64,000 nt of DNA. It comes from Owenia fusiformis (taxonomy: Eukaryota; Annelida; Polychaeta; Sabellida; Oweniidae). The notes under the pieces were generated by a model. It was not told the DNA's origin. It searched no databases and worked only from the letters and a program-made list of their open reading frames with translations. Positions 1-9,635 of the stretch are shown piece by piece; the stretch's first letter is position 1, and every line of letters begins with the position of its first letter. A program made the translations under genes and the position numbers. Location: assembly GCA_903813345.2 (NCBI GenBank), contig CAIIXF020000001.1, positions 16,199,915 through 16,263,914 of the forward strand. Reading direction: 5' to 3'.

Positions 1-111
1 GGGCGACTACGCTCGCCGGTAGCATGCTAAAGGTTAAAGGTTTTCCATGAAAATATGAATTCCCTTTCAATTCATACTTCTTACACTGCTTTTCCCACAA
101 GCTCTACTATT

Positions 112-250
112 AATGTCTCCAGGCACAAACAAAGCAGAGTATGACCATTGTCTACAAATGTTTCCAGGCATAAACAAAGCAGAGAATGACCACTGCCTAT
201 AAATATTTCCAGGCACAAACAAAGCAGAATGTGACCACTGTTTAGATAAC
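112..250 (+). repeat. 45-bp tandem repeat x3 spanning the UHRF1 PHD-exon acceptor
   Basis: Three copies place CCAGGCA(C/T)AAACAAAGCAGA at the same phase, with AG|G at 121, 166 and 211 (period 45). The third copy supplies the functional acceptor and the first ~30 nt of the exon. Entry at copy 1 or 2 runs into TAA at 199-201. The first zinc-binding Cys of the PHD finger is changed to Tyr in copy 1 and Asn in copy 2, so the upstream copies are degenerate exon starts. Confidence 0.85.
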
Positions 251-3200
251 AAGAAGAAGAAATGTAAGTTCTGTGGCTGCCAGACATGCGGTATTAAGAA
301 GGATCTTGATAAGACATTACTATGTGATGAGTGTAATCTACCATACCACACATACTGTGTAGACCCACCTGTCAAACTAGAGGATATACCTGAAGATGAA
401 GACTGGTAAGAACTAAGTATATCGTGTCTTGAAGCAACTGATCGCTCATTACAGACTAAACATTACTTTGGAAGCAAAAGAGATAGCATATACCCGGAGT
501 TGATAATACATGAAAAATTGCAGTTTCTAGCTATTAATCTAAATTGCTGATATAGGAGGAGCTGATGGGTGGATGTCAAAAATGAGGATTCGTAACAAAG
601 AAATAATTGAATCTGTTTGATGAAATGCTTGGATCCAGAAAACCTCTGAATGTAAAAAATAAGAGGGGATAACCCCAAAGAAAAATGCAAAGAATATGAA
701 TTATTCAAGACTCCCTCAATCATAATTTTCTGTAAAATTAAAAGGTACATGTATGTAAAATATATTGAATGTCAATGTCCAGGTACTGCCCTGTTTGCCG
801 CAATAACACAGATGAGGTTATCAAGGCAGGACAGAAGCTGAAAGAGAGCAAGAAGAAAGCTAAGATGGCATCTTCTACTACCACCTCAAACAGAGACTGG
901 GGAAAGGTAAGCACCTCCTGTCATACTGCTTTTTGTGAGATTCGAAAGAAATGTCTCAAATTCTCAAGAAATGGATTCTAATCAGTGTTTACATATGTCC
1001 AAGTACACATACGAAATGAAACGATTTTTGTAAGATCTAAGAATCTTTTTTCTATGGATGAACCAATACCTGATGATGTGATATATTCTTTGACTTGATA
1101 GAATTCAAGAGAATGACAGATATAGCAGGCATCTGTTTTACTTTGTGCATTAATTTTGTTATTTTAATTTTGCATAATTTAGGGTATGGCTTGTGCCGGG
1201 CGTATGAAGATCTGCAACACCGTACCACCCAATCACTTTGGACCAATACCTGGGGTAGAGGTTGGAAGTACATGGAGGTTCAGACTTGGTGTAAGTTATC
1301 TCAATACCCTGTCACTGTTCTTTTATTTTTTTTGGGGAACACTGTTCAGTGATCTCCACAGGATTTTTTCTCAAATGGGTGCAATATTCTCATTTTCATA
1401 ATTCAGACCAAAATTGGTCAAAAACTGCCAATTTTTCATGATTTTTCTCATTTTCAAGTGGGTGCAAATGGATTTTCAGGTGGGTGCAAGCCTATTTCCA
1501 AAATCTCAGTTGGGTGCTGCGCCCACTTGCTTAACCCTTTCACGACGATAGGCTCCATATGGAGCCCTATTATGTTATACCTTTCAGGACGATAGGCTCC
1601 TTTTGGCACCATTATTTTTATTTATATACATCAATGAAATGACAATATCTCCAGTTCTATTCAGTATTTTTACACCAAATTTTGACAAGTTGTTCTTATG
1701 TGATAATCCTTACTAAAAATTGTATATCAGTGATGAAATCCAAGGTATAGGTCCCAAGGCATAGGTATTTTGCAGTTTTCCCCTAAAAAACACTCTTACT
1801 TATCCGTCACTGGGGACAACATTTTCCTCTTATATTCACGTCGGGAAAGGGTTAAATACTAGTGAGATCGCTGATGATTACTCAGTAGGGCTGTGTACTT
1901 AAAAACTTTGCTTAAGGTTGCTCATAACAATGATTGAATCAGTGGACTCAATGATTCTTGAAATGAATTTGAGAAATTTTTGAAATAAATATGTGATTTA
2001 ATATTTTGACTTGCAGGCTAGTGAAGTTGGTATACATCGGCCCCATGTGGCAGGTATACATGGTAGAGATTCCGAAGGGGCCTACTCTGTGGTGCTAAGT
2101 GGTGGTTATGAGGATGACACAGTAAGTTTGTAATTCACTGATTTACACAGTAAGTTTGTAATTCACTGATTTACACAGTAAGTTTGTAATTCACTGATTT
2201 ACACAGTAAGGTTGTAATTCAGCGATTTAATTATAATTTGATATGCACATTTTTTAATGTTAATAGCCTATCTGTCATTTCCATTTAAGATCTCTCAATT
2301 TTCAAGAAATTGGCAGTCTGGGTGTCGTGTAATTGTAAATATATATGGAACTCACTGCGGAAGGTAGATCAATTGTAAATTCCATGTTTGTAAAATATTT
2401 GAACATATGTGACCACAAAGTCAAAATAACAGATACACTACTGTATTTTTAAATGAATATATTTCTGCATGTAGGATAATGGGGATGAGTTCTTCTACAC
2501 TGGGAGTGGTGGTAGAGATCTTTCAGGAAACAAGAGGACAGCTGAACAGTCATGTGATCAGACCCTTACCAGAATGAACAGGTAATCAGTTTACATTATC
2601 TGAGTATTTAAACATGGCAGTTAAACCTGTCAAGTTGAACACCTCAAGTATAACATCTTTTCTAAATTGGACACTTTATAGTCCAGTGGCCCTTTGACTT
2701 CATCTTAAACAGTCCTCTTTTAGTAGATAGTGTATAACCTAGGTCAGACACTTTTATGTGGGAACCAAGAGTGTTTCACTCACACATGTTTAACTATGCT
2801 ATCATTTGATATAAAAAATATAGAAAAGTTAAGGAAGCTACGAGTCCTGACTCCTTTAAAAAAACAATTTATCCAATGATGAAATAATAGTTGTACGTTC
2901 AATCTATACTAGCGTTTTTTATGTCACCACTTTAAGTGGTGACAAATTGTTATAGTCTCCAACTTTTTTGTGGTCAGTGTCTGAAACAAATGGTAGGTCA
3001 TGACATTTTGCATGTTAATGCCTTGTCTTGATTTAGCACAGCATTCACCTGATTTGATGCCCAGGAGGTTGCTATGATTTTAACTTTATATTATTTCAAA
3101 TCAAAAATCCCTGTTCTACTTGAACGTTCCATAGATTCTGACATTGTATTTATTTAATGTTTAGAGCCCTAGCGAGAAACTGTAATGCTCCTATAGATGA

Positions 3201-5803
3201 TAAGAAAGGTGCTGAAGCTAAAGACTGGCAGAAAGGAAAGCCCCTGCGTGTTGTTCGCAATGTTAAATGTGCTAAACATTCCAAGTATGCACCTGAAGAG
3301 GGCAACAGATATGACGGCATATATAAGGTAGGTATTGTATGTAATGTGAGTGTATATTTAAGACAAGTAAAGACTCTGTACAATGTATGGTAAAACCAGT
3401 GATCTCTCTTGTCAGCAGCTAGGTACTCTAAATTCCTTAAAACAGCATAATTATGCAAGCAATCTCAAAATTCTTAACACATTTTCTAACAGGGTACAAG
3501 GTTATTCCTTCATTTGTTAATTGAATTTTGAAAAAAATGTTGAAAATTTTTAATTTTATTTTAAAAGATGTACGGATGTGTATCCTAAAATATGTATGAG
3601 AAAAGGTTAAGATTATAAGAAAGTAAAAGAAAAATTTCTTACACCATATTGCTACCCAAGTATTATCTATTGCATGATTTACATTGTCACAGGTTGTTAA
3701 ATACTGGCCAGCTAAGGGCAAGAAGGGATTCATTGTGTGGCGTTATCTTATGCGCCGTGATGATCCTGTACCAGCTCCATGGACTAAGGCAGGCAAGAAA
3801 CGAATTGCAGAACTTGGCCTAACAATCCAGGTAATTATCCTCGTAACATCAAATTAAGCTATTTCCCATATTCCTTGTTGCATGGAAATCAATCATGATT
3901 CAACAGTTTTGATGCAAAGGTTTGTGGAAAATTGGAAAGTTTGATAGATTAATCGTAAGTACTCATTAGGTGCCCTCAGTTGACATATTTCTTTTCTAAG
4001 GAGTTGGGAGTTTTTTTAGCAAAAGTAATTCATTATTAGAGACAATTTAAACTGTTGCAGCATTGAAAACATTGGATATTGAGATGGGTTAGGGAAAGTG
4101 ATAAATATTTCAAAATGGAGCATCATTGTCATGATTTGTTGTATATGTGCTCTTCCCTTCCAGTACCCTGAGGGATACCTTGAGGCCCAGGCTGAGAAAG
4201 AGAAACAGAAAGATGCAGAGAAAGGTGGCAAGGGCAAGGGAAAGCGTAAGAGAGGCAGTGACAGTGAGAGCAGTAGTGAAGGTATGATCACCAATCACTA
4301 ATGGTGTAATTTTTTTCATTAACATTTAAAGTACCCTTGTACATTGTTCAATAAAATACAGTAGGAAAATGAGTATTACATTATCGACAAAAAGTTAAGG
4401 CACCATACTAACAGAACAAACATAATGTCTTCAAAGACATAGACATCTCTCGAAACAGTGCGATCCAGATATTTTCAAATGATAGTTCTGGTGTGTTCGA
4501 AGCTGTCTTCAGTGTACTTGACCACCAGCATACTCTGAAAAAGTATGTAATTTATCATAAATATTCCATATATTGGTCAAACTTTTATTGGCTGTTTGTA
4601 TGTTTCATGTAGATGAGCCTGCCAGTATTAATAAAAGCACCCCTAGTAAGGCAAGTACCCCTAAACGCAAGAAGGTTGCTGCTTACAAGATCAATCCGGA
4701 CACTGCTAAGCTAATTGCACAAGATGAACAGAACAAGAAGGTCTGGGATGAGGCAATGAAGTTTACCAAGGAAGGGGGACAGGTAGAGATCAATCTCATT
4801 TATCATTTCACTGAAAAAAATGAACACACAATCCAACCTATTTCATGACATGCTTACTTCCATTATTTTGAGTAATTGGCATTTCATCACTAGAGAATTC
4901 CTCTTCAAATATGTATAATAGCTGGATGTAATACTTGGAACAGACCTTATCATCATTATAATCAATTATATGAAAGTTATTATTGATTAATTTATGTTTA
5001 CCGGATTGAAGATATGTGTATAAATCGATAATCTGTCAATTAGCATGAGTTGCAGTTAATATATGTATATAACATGTATGTTTGTTTTAGGTGTTCCTGC
5101 GTAAAGTGGAAGAAATGTTTGGCTGTATATGCTGTCAAGATATTGTATGTCGCCCCATCACTGTCAAGTGTTTGCACAACATATGCAAGGTAAACTATTC
5201 TGTAGTTGTTAGGAATTGTTCATTTGATCCAATCTAAGGTAGTTCTCTTGCTATAACAAGATGAAACAATAAACATGTGTTCTACTGTAAGTCTAAAATT
5301 GTGCTACATGTTTCACATAGATATCTATTTAATATACAATACTGTGTCTATGTGTAACTAATTATCTGGTTTGATTGCAGGAATTTATACTGTTTGTGTA
5401 TGCAGTTGCAAGAATGTATAATGTCTGTGTATGATTGCAGGAATGCATATTGTCTGTGTATGATTGCAGGAATGCATATTGTCTGTGTATGATTGCAGGA
5501 ATGCATATTGTCTGTGTATTATTGTATGTTTGCAGGAATGTATACTGTGTATGGTGGCAATAATGTATCTCTGTTTATGGTTGCAAGAATTAAAATGTCT
5601 GATTGCATATTGTCTGTATGGTTGGATAATTTTATAATGTCTGTGTTTGTTTGCAGGACTGTCTGAGCAGGTCATTCAAGGCAGAGGTGTACAGTTGTCC
5701 TGCATGTAGGGAAGAACTTGGGAAGAACTACAGCATGGCAACCAACAAGCCCCTCACTGCCGCACTCCAGGCCCTCTTCCCAGGCTATGAGAGTGGGCGC
5801 TAG
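213..5803 (+). CDS. UHRF1: UHRF1 E3 ubiquitin ligase / hemimethylated-DNA reader (5' end outside window)
   Basis: Coding exons: 213-405, 783-906, 1183-1290, 2017-2121, 2475-2581, 3165-3327, 3693-3830, 4164-4281, 4613-4782, 5091-5189, 5657-5803 (TAG). Their sum is 1472 nt, which closes exactly from a phase requiring one upstream base, giving 489 visible residues. In order they encode a PHD finger (AECDHC...[10 protein letters not shown]...[14 protein letters not shown]...YCPVCR), the KKKAKMAS linker, an SRA domain with the [20 protein letters not shown] finger that holds the NKR base-flip motif, a Lys/Ser-rich linker, and a C-terminal C3HC4 RING (CICC...CLHNICKDC...CPAC) ending PGYESGR. Known role of the family: nuclear reader of hemimethylated CpG and H3 that recruits DNMT1 and ubiquitinates H3. 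The ubiquitin-like and tandem Tudor domains must lie 5' of the window. The SRA finger and RING are intact, so CpG-methylation maintenance in the host is likely (inference). AATAAA signals follow at 7224 and 8241. Confidence 0.96.
1531..1855. mobile_element. piggyBac-like MITE with TTAA flanks
   Basis: A 317-bp segment is flanked by TTAA on both sides (1531-1534 and 1852-1855). It starts CCCTTTCACGACG and ends CGTCGGGAAAGGG, an imperfect terminal inverted repeat. TTAA target duplication and CCC ends are typical of piggyBac-group elements. It has no coding capacity. The left end holds an internal duplication of an ACGATAGGCTCC-type motif. It lies in a UHRF1 intron. Confidence 0.7.
2117..2230 (+). 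repeat. 28-bp tandem repeat x4 spanning a UHRF1 SRA-exon donor
   Basis: ACACAGTAAG(T/G)TTGTAATT recurs at 2117, 2145, 2173 and 2201. The first copy contains the true exon end (ACA|gtaagt, exon end 2121). The next three are complete decoy donors in the intron. Using any of them adds GTA AGT TTG TAA, an immediate stop. Confidence 0.9.
2921..3030 (+). repeat. Dispersed TGTCACCAC repeat, copy 1
   Basis: Starts with the short palindrome ATGTCACCAC/GTGGTGACA, then TTATAGTCTCCAACTTTTTT, and ends near GACATTTTGCATGTTAATGCC. Three more copies lie at 30030-30172, 50696-50832 and 52959-53112. No coding potential; likely a non-autonomous element of unknown class. Confidence 0.75.
5380..5660 (+). repeat. 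~29-bp tandem repeat running into the last UHRF1 acceptor
   Basis: Copies of GATTGCAGGAATGCATATTG with TCTGTGTAT fill most of the last intron. The true acceptor (TGTTTGTTTGCAG|GACTG, exon start 5657) is the final, diverged unit. Several internal units keep TTGCAG|GA, so the intron presents a series of decoy acceptors. The three central copies (about 5430-5518) are nearly identical. Confidence 0.8.
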
Positions 5804-7098
5804 GCAACTCACTCACAGGATACAAGAATAGGCGCTAGGCATGCTTGTCAACCAACACATGGTGTACACTCTAAGTAGATACTATGTCAAGCTTTACATG
5901 CTGTCAATCTTGCTAAGAGGCAATTGTGTAAAACTTAGGAATGATCCAAATCCTTGAATATGTGGACTGAGATAAAGAATTAATATATGACAGTAATGCT
6001 TATCTGAAGAACTAGGCCTGGATGAAAGGTTATTAGGAAGAATCAGAGACACTACGTGCGGAAGATAAAATGCTACTTTGCTAATATGTGCCGCTATATA
6101 GACTGATAGAGACCTAGATGAATGTGAAATGTGACTTTGTAGAATGTTTATTAATTCTGCATTAATGGAATTACATTTTTCGTGCCAATATCCCTTACAT
6201 AGCCTTCATGTAACATTCGAGAAGTTTTTATTAAAATATTTTTTGAAACTGAATTTTTTGAAGTTCAATGTCAACTGAAAAGATATACCCGTTACATATT
6301 GAAGTTTGGAATAGTGAGAATCGTGCTATTCATTGTTCAAGCATTAACTTTTTCATTGTTCAATTTGTCATTATTAACTATTTATCTTATGAATTATGTA
6401 TTTTATTTGTTTCCATTACTATTTTATACTAATAACCAGGGATTTCTCAAAATATTTTTAATGAAATTCTTCAATGTTATGGTGTGTCATTGTATGATAT
6501 CATAGTCTAGAACAATAGATCAATAATTTTTAATTTCGAATGCTTTAAGAAAAGTACCCCATATAATTCAAATGCCATGATTAGTATTAGAGTGAAAAAA
6601 GCATTAATTCAATGAATATTATGTTGTACCAATGTGTGTTACATAACATGATATGACAAAATTTATGTATCGAGAGGTAATTTCTCAAAAATATGAATTA
6701 AGATTATTAATATTCAATAATGTAACATATATTTACCAATATTAACATCAAGGAAGACAAATGTGATTCCAGCAAATGTGTTACAATTTTTTCAAAAAAT
6801 TAAATGCAAATGCAATATTCTTGTCGAATTGAAATCCAGTTGAGAATAATGTAATAATGAATCAGACTCAATCAGCAGGATATGCACAAAGAGAGATTGG
6901 TAAGAATTCAGTGAAAAATTGCGCACAAACTGAGAAAAATAACTGCTCATATACAAAACTGCACAGTGCTTTTGCATACAACCTGTTTGTTGATGTGTAA
7001 ATGTCCTCAGTAGTTATGTGAAAAGGAACATGCTAAAGTTAGTTCAGTTGTTTTTTGTCATTGCGATATAACTGGATATTAGTTGAGGGGTTATAGGT

Positions 7099-7112
7099 GT
7101 TGCTATGGCAAC
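7099..7112. promoter_or_regulatory. Perfect X-box-type palindrome
   Basis: GTTGCTATGGCAAC matches the RFX consensus RYYNYY-N(1-3)-RRNRAC exactly. It lies 1.3 kb downstream of the UHRF1 stop codon and 2.5 kb downstream of the CLPP 3' end, with no ciliary gene start in sight, so function is doubtful. Confidence 0.35.
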
Positions 7113-7880
7113 CATATGCTTCTTTGTTATCGATTTGTATGTAATACGCTCAGCAATTGATGAATGCTTCTTATCAATCGGGTTTCTACAGGCTCAATTT
7201 TACATTAACAACATTAAATGTTTAATAAAAAGACTGTGTGTAAGGGTGTCAATTTGTTTGTAATTTCAAATTGTAAGAGTTGAAAATACCCAAATCAGAG
7301 TAATTATGAACTAGTTTCAGAGAATTTGTAGAGGCCTGATTAATAAGATTTAATATGAAGTACTTAGAGGCAGTGATGTATGTAATAAATGTTATAGATT
7401 TAGAAAATGTATATTGTAAATAATTCTTATACGTCCAACAACTGACCAACAAGATGCTGTAACCATAAAAACACGATATGTTTGCATGTTTAAGTATTAA
7501 ATTGTGTTTCTGATGTGTTCCATAGAATTAATATGTTATTTTTGTAAGTCATTTGAAAAGGATGTTAGCCATATGTATTTTTTACTATATTTTGTATACA
7601 GTAGTTTTTATAGCAGTTACTCATTTGTTTGTTGAATACGAAGGAATATCTTCAACATTCTATTGTTGCTGATAAAATTAAAAATTGTGACAAAATAGAT
7701 TTTCATTAGGAGTTAATTTTAATGATTTTTTGAAAGTCTAAAATTTTGTATATATATCTAGGTCATTAAGAATCTAATATCTGTTTTTTTAAATGTTAGG
7801 TATGTAACTTTGCTTGTTTAAAATTTATGTGACAATAGGAAATCTGCAGTAGACTTATGAATTGAAGAATTGAATCAAGT

Positions 7881-8060
7881 ACAGTAAAACCCATCCAATC
7901 AGAATGCTACTGGGACCAACCCAAAGTGTTCAAATTGACAGGTGTTCACATTCTATGTTCTATGAGATTAAAAAAAATGACAGAAAAGTGTTCACTTGTA
8001 GAGGTGTTCAGACTAGGGAAGTGTTCAGCTATACAAGTTTTGTTGTACCAAGTATAGATC
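7881..8060. repeat. CAGTAAAACC-type repeat with GTGTTCA motifs
   Basis: Begins CAGTAAAACCCATCCAATC and contains several spaced GTGTTCA motifs. The start resembles CAGTAAAACCTGTCTATG in the duplicated intron segment at 18418 and 18935, suggesting a shared DNA-transposon terminus. No ORF. Confidence 0.4.
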
Positions 8061-8741
8061 TGGGATAAATATAATATTAGATATTTTAATCCCAGATATA
8101 GCAGTATATATATATGTTCAGGAGGCCCCTCAATTGTGTTCATGTTGCCATGAAAGGCTTATTATATATTAATCACTTGTAGATGAAATTCTGAAGTTAT
8201 TGTTATGCAAATGTATGTAACAATGCACAAATAGTCTACTAATAAAATATACAAAACATATTCTATGTATTCTGTATTGTATTTCATTTTCTTTTATAAG
8301 AATTTTGTTGATAGGTCTCAATCACTGAGGCACAAATTGTTAAGGGGTCACTTCAAAACATGCCGTAATCCCAACTCAATATTGGTCAAAGTTTCTGAAA
8401 ATCAGTGAATGTGACTTTGTAACCTTTTACCCATTCCCAAACCTCAAAATGTTGGTTTGCACATGTGTTAAGTGGCGACCCCCTGCTATTTAAAGTAGGT
8501 GTTCTTTGTTTCAAATGCTGTTAGTATTTTGCAATTTTATCAAGGATATAACCGGAGTTTGACGAGAATCAAATTTTGACGCTTACTCTAGGTAAACACA
8601 ATCCCCTTTTATGTTACCCTGATTCAATAGTTCACAAGGGAAGTTTTTAAGTTTTTTTCAGGTATTATATAAGTAAATCATATCTGCCAACCTAAGACCA
8701 AAATTTTGTGGTAGATTTTTTTAAAATTGCTGTATTTTAAG

Positions 8742-8864
8742 AGTTTGGTTAACTAAAAAAATCATGGCAGAAAGCATTCCTTCAAGTGGCAGTCCAAACA
8801 CCAACTGCCACTTGAAGGAATTCTTTCTGCCATGATTTTTGTAGTTAACCAAACCCTTTTGTAC
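8742..8864. repeat. Compact foldback hairpin (~50-bp arms)
   Basis: The left arm (GTTTGGTTAACTAAAAAAAT ... CTTCAAGTGGCAGT) is the inverse complement of the right arm (AACTGCCACTTGAAGGAATT ... TAGTTAACCAAAC), separated by ~20 bases. As RNA it would form one long hairpin, either a small foldback MITE or a miRNA-like precursor. Confidence 0.75.
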
Positions 8865-9009
8865 ACAGATCTTTATTCCGAATGCAACAAAAATATGACA
8901 CGCCAGCTTACTTAGATAAATACGCAATATCCTGATAACCACAGACCTGCCGATATCTATTTATATTCGGGTCGGTAAAGGAATATTACGGGGACAGTAC
9001 AGGAAGACT

Positions 9010-9350
9010 TAATTTTTCAGCATTTCCCAACAATAACGGGAGTTTTACGGCAGTTTGAACAAAAATACTGTTGATTTTAGCATGCAGAAATATGGTAGAT
9101 TTTCAAAAATTTACGGTCGATTTTCAAAATGTTACAATAGATTTTAAAAAATTTACGGTAGATTTATGGCCGTTCTCATGGAAAAAAACGAGTTTTTAAA
9201 AAAAATTTACAGTCGATTTCGGAAAAAATACGGTAGATTTTTTTACGGGCATTTTTAGGGGAAAAAATGGTATTTTTATGGTAGTTTGTCTTTTTTTTAC
9301 GGAAAACGAAAAATTTATGGTAGATTCCCGTAAAAATACGGTAGGTTGGC
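9010..9350. repeat. Degenerate TTTACGGTAGATTT repeat block
   Basis: About ten imperfect occurrences of (T)TTACGGTAGATTTT and related words, spaced 20-40 bases apart in very AT-rich sequence. The upstream part repeats the GGTAGATTTTTT found at 8710. It looks like a decayed short-period satellite; no ORF. Confidence 0.55.
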
Positions 9351-9521
9351 AGGTATGTAAATGGCTGTAACCTAGAGGATGATGCGGTGGTCAAAAATTC
9401 ATGAGGAAAAAGTACAGGTGCAATGTTCTGGACATTAACAATTCACAATTGTGTACTGGAGCATAACACACATATATCTACCTCCTCCAATAATAAACAT
9501 ACCATAAGTCTTAACCAGCAA

Positions 9522-9527
9522 TTTATT
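9522..9527 (-). terminator. Candidate CLPP polyadenylation signal
   Basis: AATAAA on the minus strand about 110 bases past the CLPP stop codon, a normal distance for a short 3' UTR. Confidence 0.5.
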
Positions 9528-9635
9528 TGAGTCTTCATAATAATGACTTTTGAAGCCATAAACACAGCATTTCCCTATAAAATATCTCCTTGTCCAATGT
9601 GCGTTAATTCCTTATTGTACTGCTAATGTTTTCAT

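Larger units (their letters stand above)
5804..9520. other. UHRF1 3' UTR and intergenic AT-rich stretch
   Basis: No convincing coding region on either strand. Candidate polyadenylation signals for UHRF1 (AATAAA) lie at 7224-7229 and 8241-8246. The stretch also holds the X-box-like palindrome at 7099, a GTGTTCA-rich repeat at 7881-8060, the foldback at 8742-8864 and degenerate repeats at 9010-9350. Short ORFs here look like chance. Confidence 0.6.
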
